Source: Paraburkholderia sp. CNPSo 3274 (GTDB lineage Bacteria; Pseudomonadota; Gammaproteobacteria; Burkholderiales; Burkholderiaceae). From it: a DNA stretch of 51,191 nt. A program made the position numbers and the translations under genes. Shown here one piece after another: positions 8,132 to 14,858 of this stretch (positions are counted from its first letter, which is position 1; every line of letters starts with the position of its first letter). Location of the stretch: assembly GCF_024206475.1 (NCBI RefSeq), contig NZ_JAMBPR010000065.1, positions 1 through 51,191 on the forward strand. The letters are read 5' to 3'. The notes below the pieces were generated by a model, which was not told where the DNA came from, ran no database searches, and saw only the letters and a list, made by a program, of their open reading frames with translations.

Positions 8132-8605
8132 ATGCAAATCGGGGCGGCGACACAGTTCGCCAACAGCAGCGCCAACACGAACACACTCCGTGCGGGCGCG
8201 GCTTCAGACCAGGCAGAACAGGACGGCACGCAGTCGAGCGACGATTCGACGAACGTCGCGTCGCCCACATCGCAGGACGATGCCGTGCAGATTTCGCAGC
8301 AAGGCTATGCTGCCTCATCCACTGACGATACCGCAGACAGCGACGACGCCGCGACCGACGCGAGCGATGCAACGGACGCGAGCGATACCAGCGATGCAAC
8401 GGACCCGAGCGACACGAGCGACGCCGCCAGCGCAACCGACGCGACATCGACGCCGGCCAACGCGCAACCCGTGAAATCGCTCGTTTATGGCGCGCTAGGG
8501 CTCGAGCGTCCCGACACGCCCGCCGACCCGAACCACACCTATACGCTGGGGCGCTGGATCGCAGCGGGCATCACGCTGGGCGGCATCATTTCCCTGTTTA
8601 TCTGA
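8132..8605 (+). CDS. Acidic low-complexity protein with C-terminal membrane anchor
   Basis: A 157-aa protein with a good ribosome site (AAAGGAG 7 bp before ATG). Residues 50-110 are built almost entirely of Asp, Ala, Ser and Thr in short DASDATDASDTSD-like repeats, so this part is acidic and unstructured. The last ~20 residues (RWIAAGITLGGIISLFI) form one hydrophobic helix at the very C-terminus, as in tail-anchored proteins. No known domain. The strongly biased composition makes homology unreliable. Confidence 0.65.
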   Translation: MQIGAATQFANSSANTNTLRAGAASDQAEQDGTQSSDDSTNVASPTSQDDAVQISQQGYAASSTDDTADSDDAATDASDATDASDTSDATDPSDTSDAASATDATSTPANAQPVKSLVYGALGLERPDTPADPNHTYTLGRWIAAGITLGGIISLFI

Positions 8606-8859
8606 GCGCACTGCGTCGCAATGCCCGGCGCGGGGCACATCGGCTTGACGCTGGATGCCCCTGCAATCGCCACGATCATCGGCTGCGTGAAGCCATAAGG
8701 CAGGCGCCACGCGTTGGCGCATCGCCTGTCCGTATCCGCCAAACTGGCGGAATCCGCCGATTGATCTTCGCACCGAAGTGGCCCATATTCGAATGAGTGC
8801 GCAAATCAGGCACCGATTTCGCAGCATTTCGTCAATCGAAGCGAAAGCACGCTCGTCCC

Positions 8860-9849
8860 ATGCTCAACGCCCCTGGTCACGACGATTCTGGTCCGTCGGA
8901 GTGCCCCTACTGCGGGACCAGGTTCAATCTACCGCTCACACTCTGCCCCCAATGCGGAGCCAATCAACTGGCTGCTGCCGCCCGCATCGCAGCCGCGAGC
9001 GACCCCGTGCCCGACGAACGCGCGCACGGGGTCGCCGAGCGCCTGCGCGCAAACCTGGGCGCGCTCCCGGGTGGCCTTGGCGGCAATCGGGCCTACGACG
9101 GTGAGTACCCTTCGATCGACGAGGCACACGTCGCCGAGCGGACGCGGCTGCCGCGCTATGCATGGGCGGGTCTCGGCGCGCTCGCGATTGCACTCAGCGG
9201 TTATGCGTTCCTGCATCGCAGCGAATGGGAGCCGAAGCTCGGCGCACAGGTGGTCGTGGGGTCCGTGAGCGGTGCGAAGGCCACACAGGGCACTCAGGCC
9301 ACTCGGGGCACACTTGCCGCGCTGGCTAGCCGGCCGCCCGCCGTCCTGCCGCGTGGGAGCGCGGCGCAGCACCGCGTCGCCCAGGAGAATGCGCCTGCCG
9401 TCCCACGCGCGCCCGCCGCGCCGCGCTATGCGAGTGCGCATCCCGGCGTCGCGAGCAATCTGGCCAGCGCGCGCCTCAATCTCGACAAGAACAACCTTTG
9501 GCCCGCTCGCAGGGCGCTCACGAGTGCGCTCGCCGTAGAGCCCGGCAACCCCGACGCGCAGCAGATGCAAGCCGACCTCGTCGCCCGCGAGCAGCAGCGT
9601 GACGCGTTGATCGGCCAGGCACGGCAATGCGAGCACGAGCGCCAATGGGCTTGTGTGCGGCAAGACGCGAGGCATGCCGTGAATGTCGACGCGTCGAGCC
9701 GCGAAGCGAGGCGCCTGCTCACGCTCGCCAGCGCCGAGCGCCGGCCGGGCGCCGGAAAGCACAATGGCCGGGCGTGGCCATGGGAAAGCCAGTATGCGCA
9801 GGCGGGCGACAGCCGTTCTCGCCAGGATCCTCTCTTCTGGCATCACTGA
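8860..9849 (+). CDS. Zinc-ribbon membrane protein with periplasmic repeat region
   Basis: A 329-aa protein. A zinc ribbon opens it (CPYCG at about 15, then CPQCG), followed by a single membrane helix at about residues 105-125 (YAWAGLGALAIALSGYAFL). A Pro/Ala-rich linker comes next. The C-terminal domain has two helical hairpins like TPR units (NLASARLNLDKNNLWPARRAL, split here by type only) and a Cys pair in QCEHERQWACVRQDA. This architecture suggests a cytoplasmic metal-binding head with a periplasmic protein-interaction domain. Function unknown. The start at 8860 is chosen over 8797 because it puts the ribbon at the N-terminus. Confidence 0.7.
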   Translation: MLNAPGHDDSGPSECPYCGTRFNLPLTLCPQCGANQLAAAARIAAASDPVPDERAHGVAERLRANLGALPGGLGGNRAYDGEYPSIDEAHVAERTRLPRYAWAGLGALAIALSGYAFLHRSEWEPKLGAQVVVGSVSGAKATQGTQATRGTLAALASRPPAVLPRGSAAQHRVAQENAPAVPRAPAAPRYASAHPGVASNLASARLNLDKNNLWPARRALTSALAVEPGNPDAQQMQADLVAREQQRDALIGQARQCEHERQWACVRQDARHAVNVDASSREARRLLTLASAERRPGAGKHNGRAWPWESQYAQAGDSRSRQDPLFWHH

Positions 9850-9893
9850 TCCTTCCCGCCCCCGAGGGCAGTACTTGCAGAGAATTTGTGAAC

Positions 9894-9928
9894 GATGAGA
9901 ATATTGAACAACGTTCAATATTCTCATC
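9894..9928. repeat. Perfect 35-bp palindrome (16-bp arms)
   Basis: GATGAGAATATTGAAC, a 3-bp centre AAC, then the exact complement. It is AT-rich in GC-rich surroundings and has no trailing T run, so it is not a normal terminator. It lies 45 bp after the zinc-ribbon gene. It may be an operator for a dimeric regulator or a mobile-element trace. Confidence 0.85.
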
Positions 9929-9935
9929 CCTATGT

Positions 9936-10373
9936 CTACACCCACGTCCGCTTCCCCAGGTGTCCTTGCACAATAGATCCCAAAAAAAATAGCAATAGAC
10001 CCGGAAAACCGGCCTTGCTGTCCCGCATGGACGGCACCTTCACGATCCCAAAGCGGGTGTCCTGCATATCGTCCCAGTTATATCCGACCGTGGCCAATAT
10101 GCTGCCCAGGAAATAGGAGCCGTCGAGCATCGTGAACATTTGCGTTCCCGGATTATTCGGGAAAAGGTGCTGCGGCGCCGTTGGCCCCATGCTTCGGCGC
10201 GCGCCAGTATTCGCGCTAGTCGTGCTGAAGGCCATGCTTTTCCACGTCACAACCTGGCTGAACGAGGTATTAGGCACAATATCGTCGCCGCAGAAGTCGA
10301 TGTGATCGTGTTGGCTTCGGCAGGAATCCTCGGAGGAATCGCACTGGTTGTGCTGCGTCGGGAAAGTCAGCAT
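9936..10373 (-). CDS. Doubtful hypothetical protein
   Basis: A 145-codon minus-strand frame starting MLTFPTQHNQ. Its C-terminal part (FTMLDGSYFLGSILATVGYN, later FPGLLLFFLGSIVQG) looks more protein-like than chance, with two hydrophobic segments, but I recognise no family. Codon use is less GC3-biased than in neighbouring genes and there is no clear ribosome site. It could be a transferred small gene, a decayed gene, or noncoding DNA between 9850 and 10536. Confidence 0.25.
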   Translation of the reverse strand: MLTFPTQHNQCDSSEDSCRSQHDHIDFCGDDIVPNTSFSQVVTWKSMAFSTTSANTGARRSMGPTAPQHLFPNNPGTQMFTMLDGSYFLGSILATVGYNWDDMQDTRFGIVKVPSMRDSKAGFPGLLLFFLGSIVQGHLGKRTWV

Positions 10374-10536
10374 GACAGGCGGGCGTAAAAGCACGGCGAA
10401 CCACGAATCCGTGCAAGACGCTGCGCCGACGGGACAGGATTTTCTTTCATCGGTGCATCCCCACGTCGGCGCGCGGTGCATATATTTAAAGTCCGGTACC
10501 GATCATGTCCGGGGAATCACAACAGCGGAGGTCATC

Positions 10537-11139
10537 ATGAGCTACAGCCTGGAGGGACGCATACTGGAAGTCTGCGAGTGCAAGGTGCTTTGCCCGTGCT
10601 GGATCGGCGAAGATCCCGACAACGGCACGTGCAGGTCGACAGTCGCGTATCACTATGACAAGGGCGCGGTGGACGACGTGGATGTATCGGGACTGACGAT
10701 CGCGCTTGCCTGCTTCATCCCGGGCAACGTGTTGAAAGGCAACTGGCGGGTGATCATTTTCGTCGATGAACGTGCCAGCGATGCCCAATTCGAGGCGCTC
10801 GCCAGCGTCTACCGGGGTGAGCGGGGCGGCCCACTAGCCGACTTTGGCAAACTGTTCGGCGACATCGTGGCGATCGAACGTGCCGCGATCGATTTCGATG
10901 TGCGCGATGGCAAAGGCACTCTCAAGGTCGGTAACACCACCTACGCCGAACTCGAACCTTATCTTGGACCCACTGGCGAGCCGACCAAACTGGTCGAAAG
11001 CATTTTCTCGACGATTCCTGGCTCTCCTGCATTCGTCGGCAAGGCCAGCACGTTCCGGATGCAGGACCAGAAGCTCGGCATCGACCTCGATCTGAGCGGG
11101 CATAACGCCATTCAGGGGTATTTCACATTCCAGGCGTGA
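10537..11139 (+). CDS. DUF1326 protein
   Basis: A 200-aa protein of the DUF1326 family. The N-terminus has the signature EVCECKVLCPCWIGEDPDNG with four closely spaced Cys (13, 15, 19, 21) that look like a metal site. The rest is a compact alpha/beta domain ending in FQA, with the characteristic TIPGSPAFVGKAS segment. AGCGGAGG precedes the ATG at good spacing. A DUF2182 membrane protein gene follows in the same direction 45 bp later, a pairing I know from other genomes, which suggests a two-part metal-related system. The biochemical role is not established. Confidence 0.88.
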   Translation: MSYSLEGRILEVCECKVLCPCWIGEDPDNGTCRSTVAYHYDKGAVDDVDVSGLTIALACFIPGNVLKGNWRVIIFVDERASDAQFEALASVYRGERGGPLADFGKLFGDIVAIERAAIDFDVRDGKGTLKVGNTTYAELEPYLGPTGEPTKLVESIFSTIPGSPAFVGKASTFRMQDQKLGIDLDLSGHNAIQGYFTFQA

Positions 11140-11184
11140 TGCACCTCGCAAACGCAGTCGCTGGCATACCGCCTGGGCATCGCA

Positions 11185-11979
11185 ATGAGCGCGGCTTCGC
11201 ACCCCCGTCTGTTCGTGCCGCTGGCAGTCACGCTGATCGCCGCGGCGTGGCTCACCCTATGGGTATGGGACAGCAGTCCGTACGCGCGCTACCTGCATCG
11301 CGTCGACTGGTCTCAAACTGGCTTGGCCGGGCTGTGCAGCGTGGCCCCTGCGGGTCTCACGATCATTCCGGCGGTGCTGCATGCCGCTGCGTGGCTATTG
11401 ATGATCGTGGCGATGATGCTACCGACAATGCTGCCGTTGCTGCAGATATTCGAGAGGTTGACAGCCGCACGCCCGGACCGAAAGCGTCTGCTGCTGCTCG
11501 TGGTGCTCGGTTATCTATCCGTGTGGGGCGCTTTCGGCCTGCTTGCCCATGCAAGCGATGCCGGCCTGCACGAAGTGGTACGGCAAACACCGTGGCTGGT
11601 TTGGCATGGGTGGATCGTCGGTGCCTCAATCTTGGGGCTCGCAGGCGCGTATCAATTCAGTTCACTCAAGTATCGATGTCTCGACAAGTGCCGGTCGCCG
11701 CTGATGTTTGTCAGCGAGCAGTGGCGCGGCGGCAACGTTCGTCGGAACAGTTTCCTGCTCGGGATACGTCACGGCCTGTTTTGCGTCGGATGTTGCTGGA
11801 CGCTGATGTGCCTGATGTTTGCCGTCGGCACCGGCAGCATTGGATGGATGCTGGCGCTCGGTGCGGTGATGTCGGCTGAGAAAAATCTGCCTCAAGGACG
11901 CAGATTGAGCACGCCGTTGGGCGCCGCCCTGCTAGGGTGGGCGGCGTTGATCGTAGTGAACGGTCTTCGGCAGGCCTAA
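11185..11979 (+). CDS. DUF2182 metal-binding membrane protein
   Basis: A 264-aa integral membrane protein with about six hydrophobic segments. Family signatures are present: MIVAMMLPTMLPLLQ, then YQFSSLKYRCLDKCRSPLMF, then GLFCVGCCWTLMCLMF, then MSAEKNLPQG. The many Cys and Met within membrane segments suggest transition-metal (perhaps copper) handling, which is inference only. It follows the DUF1326 gene directly and is very likely cotranscribed with it. The start at 11185 begins the signal-like first helix. Confidence 0.88.
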   Translation: MSAASHPRLFVPLAVTLIAAAWLTLWVWDSSPYARYLHRVDWSQTGLAGLCSVAPAGLTIIPAVLHAAAWLLMIVAMMLPTMLPLLQIFERLTAARPDRKRLLLLVVLGYLSVWGAFGLLAHASDAGLHEVVRQTPWLVWHGWIVGASILGLAGAYQFSSLKYRCLDKCRSPLMFVSEQWRGGNVRRNSFLLGIRHGLFCVGCCWTLMCLMFAVGTGSIGWMLALGAVMSAEKNLPQGRRLSTPLGAALLGWAALIVVNGLRQA

Positions 11980-12415
11980 TCGGCCTGACTGCGATTTCCG
12001 GTGTCGATGCTTGTCAATTGTATTAGAACCGTTGCCCTGGTGCCCCATGTCGGGGGCCGCTTCTACCGAAGCAAGACCGTCGCTTGGGGTCGGTATGTGC
12101 CATTTTGTGACCGTCCGCCTCATGCCAAGCCTCGGTCATTCAATTCACGCAGCCGAAGGGCAGTTGCGGGTCGATATGCGTCCGACGCGACGGGCCTCCA
12201 TTGCGATCGTTGTCCACCACTGGCCGACGACCTATGGACACCATCCCAACGCCTATCGTCATCCCTCGCGATGAACAGGCTGCGGATTGATGTCCGCGTC
12301 GTCCGAGCCCTGCAGCGCAACGCCTATACTGCGGGATTCGCCCAACAACGCAATGCGTTGGCGAGATCGGGCCAGCCGCAGCGAACCTATTGCATCCTCG
12401 ACCGGAGCCGTCCGG
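11980..12415. other. Intergenic region with no supported gene
   Basis: About 435 bp between the DUF2182 gene and the antiporter gene, both on the plus strand. Open frames on both strands give no recognisable product and start without ribosome sites. It looks like decayed sequence plus the antiporter promoter; no clear promoter hexamers stand out. Confidence 0.5.
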
Positions 12416-13597
12416 ATGGACTTTAACGTCGGCCTCTTCGAAGTCCTGTTGCTCGTTTCGGCATTGGTGGCAATGCTCGTGCGGCGCTTGCACATGCCGT
12501 ACAGCGTCGGTCTGGTCATCGCTGGCATCGTCCTCTCTTTCCTGGCGTCTTCCCGATTTCCCGTTATCCCCCTCAACGAGGATTTCATTTACAACGTTCT
12601 ACTACCGCCACTCATTTTCGAAGCGGCGTTTCACATGCGTTGGGGTGAAATTCGCAGGGACTTTGCCGTAGTCCAGACCTTAGCTTTCGTCGGAGTGCTC
12701 GTGTCGGCTGGCGTGGCGGCAATGGGCATGCATTACCTGTTGCATTGGGAATGGATTTCGGGCCTTCTTTTCGGCATGTTGATCGCCGCCACGGATCCAG
12801 TCTCTGTCCTTGCAAGTTTCAGGGAAGCCGGCGTGGCTGGGCGCTTCAGGAATTTGATGGAGGCAGAAAGCCTGTTCAACGACGGCACGGCCGCGGCAGG
12901 CTTTCGCGTTGTGCTGGCATTCGTTGGCGGCGCGCACGTTCATCCGATCGACGTGCTGAGGATCTCCGGCATCGTGCTTCTCGGTTCGGTATTTTGCGGC
13001 TTGCTGATTGGCAACGTTGCGCTGTCGCTGCTACACCGTACCGACGATCACCTGGTCGAGATTGCGTTTGCAATGATCGCGGCCTATGGCTCGTTTCTGC
13101 TCGCCGAGAATCTTCATCTTTCGGGGGTGCTGGCAACGCTGGTTGCAGGCCTCGTGATGGGGACGCGCAACGCGGTCAATCCGATGACGAAGAGAGGCCG
13201 CGAAGCCGTCGAGAACGTACTTGAATACGCGGTATTTTCCGCGAATTCGTTCATCTTTCTCTTCATTGGCATTCAGCAGGTTCAACGGGAGTACGAAACG
13301 GTGTGGGCTTCGATCGGCATCGCCGTGGTAGTCGTGATGCTGGCCCGCGCTGTGGCTGTCTACCCGTGCTGCATGCTTTTCGCGCGCTCATCGCTGCGCA
13401 TCGACGTGCGGCATCAACATATCCTGTTCTGGGGTGGAATGCGAGGTGCGCTGGCTTTGGCGCTCGCGATGGGCTTGCCGCCCGGCGTGCCGCGTCGCGA
13501 GGAAATCGTTACGGTGTCCTTTGCCGTGGTCGCCTTTTCAATCTTCGTTCAGGGCACCACGATGACAGCGCTACTGCGGCGATTGCGGGTCGTGTGA
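12416..13597 (+). CDS. Na+/H+ antiporter, CPA1 family
   Basis: A 393-aa integral membrane protein with about 12 hydrophobic helices. CPA1 signatures are present: LLPPLIFEAAFHM, then AATDPVSVLASFREAG with the ion-binding Asp, then ESLFNDGTAA, and MRGALALALAMG near the end. It should exchange H+ for Na+ or K+ across the inner membrane. It has no long C-terminal cytosolic domain, so it is shorter than the ~500-aa members. ATG at 12416 starts the first helix; an in-frame ATG at 12287 would add 43 unlikely residues. It is convergent with the UspA gene and close to kdp, which suits a cation-homeostasis role. Confidence 0.9.
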   Translation: MDFNVGLFEVLLLVSALVAMLVRRLHMPYSVGLVIAGIVLSFLASSRFPVIPLNEDFIYNVLLPPLIFEAAFHMRWGEIRRDFAVVQTLAFVGVLVSAGVAAMGMHYLLHWEWISGLLFGMLIAATDPVSVLASFREAGVAGRFRNLMEAESLFNDGTAAAGFRVVLAFVGGAHVHPIDVLRISGIVLLGSVFCGLLIGNVALSLLHRTDDHLVEIAFAMIAAYGSFLLAENLHLSGVLATLVAGLVMGTRNAVNPMTKRGREAVENVLEYAVFSANSFIFLFIGIQQVQREYETVWASIGIAVVVVMLARAVAVYPCCMLFARSSLRIDVRHQHILFWGGMRGALALALAMGLPPGVPRREEIVTVSFAVVAFSIFVQGTTMTALLRRLRVV

Positions 13598-13621
13598 CGT
13601 TACGTGGGTGCGGCGAAGATG

Positions 13622-14038
13622 TCAGTGGAGCATCGTGACCGGGGTTGAAGTCAGGCGCCATAACCTGGCGAGGACGGTCCATTTGTGGAAGAACCCGAGG
13701 TGGCTTGCGTCAAGCACCACAATATCCGCATGCCCCTTCTCTGCACACTGCGCGATGGTCCGCTCCGCCGGCCCGAACACGCGTTTCCATGTGTACGGGA
13801 CGCCAGCGGCATCCAGAATCGCCCGCGTCTGCATGAGCGCATCGAGTGCTGCCTGTTTCTCCCGCCTGTGCAACGCTGCCGGTGAATGAAACGCTACGGC
13901 ACGGCCTTGCGCCACATCGTCGAGCACTTCGACGATCTCAACCTCGGATACGCATCGCTCGGCAAACAGGAACGCTCCGTGACGCGCCGCTTCAGTTGCC
14001 CCTTTGGCACCGAGCACGGGAATAAGCAGTTTCAGCAC
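13622..14038 (-). CDS. Universal stress protein, UspA family
   Basis: A 138-aa single-domain Usp protein (LKLLIPVLGAKGATEAARHG; the C-terminal strand TPVTMLH). GTG at 14038 is chosen because GGAGG sits 6 bp before it; the in-frame ATG at 14056 overlaps that ribosome site and would add six residues. The ATP-binding motif GxxGxxxxxxxxGS is not clear near the end (DASHLGFFHKWTVLARLW), so it may belong to the non-ATP-binding branch. It lies beside kdpE and kdpD; KdpD itself contains a Usp domain, and Usp proteins can act as KdpD partners in other species, so a link is possible. Confidence 0.85.
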   Translation of the reverse strand: MLKLLIPVLGAKGATEAARHGAFLFAERCVSEVEIVEVLDDVAQGRAVAFHSPAALHRREKQAALDALMQTRAILDAAGVPYTWKRVFGPAERTIAQCAEKGHADIVVLDASHLGFFHKWTVLARLWRLTSTPVTMLH

Positions 14039-14140
14039 AGCCAACCTCCAGTCCACACCAATTCGTCATTCTCAGCTTGATTGAAGCACGGACCTCGCCA
14101 GGATGACGTAAAAGTAAAGGAGCGACGTATAAAAATCTCA

Positions 14141-14842
14141 TCAACATCCTACGCCGACCAGGCAATATCCAACCCCGGTCTCCGTCACAATATGCTCGGG
14201 TCGGGCCGGATCTCCTTCGAGCTTCTGGCGCAGGTGCGCCATATAGATTCGCAGATAGTTCGCGTTTTGCGCATGGGCGGGTCCCCAAACCTCCTCCAGG
14301 AGTTGGCGATGGGTCAGCACACAGCCCGCATGACGAATGAGCGTGACCAGCAGGCGATACTCGATGGGTGACAGATGGATCGTCTCGCCGTCGCGCTGCA
14401 CCGACCTGGCCGCCAGATTGACCGTCACCGCGCCGAACGACACCCTGGCCGAATCCGGCATCACGGAGCGATCCTGCCTGCGCAGGTGCGCCCGGATTCG
14501 TGCCAGCAATTCGGCGATGCCGAACGGCTTGGTCACGTAGTCGTCAGCCCCTGCGTCGAGCGCCGTCACCTTGTCCTTTTCCCGGGAGCGTGCCGACAGC
14601 ACAATGACCAGCACAGCGGACCAGGCTCGCAGTTGCCGGATCACGTCCACACCATCAATATCCGGCAGACCCGGATCGATAATCACCAGGTCCGGCCTGG
14701 CGATGGCGGTGATGGCGAGACCCTCCTTCCCGGTGCTGGCATCGAATACGCGCATCGCCTCGCTTTCAAGCGAGGCTCGCACATACCGGCGAATCTGCCT
14801 GTCATCCTCGATCAGGACAACCGTAACGGTCGGATCGCTCAT
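14141..14842 (-). CDS. kdpE: KdpE, response regulator of the kdp operon
   Basis: A 233-aa OmpR-type regulator that activates kdp transcription under K+ limitation. It has the acidic pair in LIEDDRQIRR, phosphoacceptor Asp in LVIIDPGLPDIDG, the switch Ser in VLSARS and Lys in YVTKPFG. The winged-helix domain ends HIVTETGVGYCLVG, typical of KdpE. The gene starts 16 bp after the kdpD stop codon. In-frame ATGs at 14857 and 14851 are alternatives; 14842 (MSDPTVTVVLIED) matches the usual family start. Confidence 0.93.
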   Translation of the reverse strand: MSDPTVTVVLIEDDRQIRRYVRASLESEAMRVFDASTGKEGLAITAIARPDLVIIDPGLPDIDGVDVIRQLRAWSAVLVIVLSARSREKDKVTALDAGADDYVTKPFGIAELLARIRAHLRRQDRSVMPDSARVSFGAVTVNLAARSVQRDGETIHLSPIEYRLLVTLIRHAGCVLTHRQLLEEVWGPAHAQNANYLRIYMAHLRQKLEGDPARPEHIVTETGVGYCLVGVGC

Positions 14843-14858
14843 GACATTCATATGCAAT

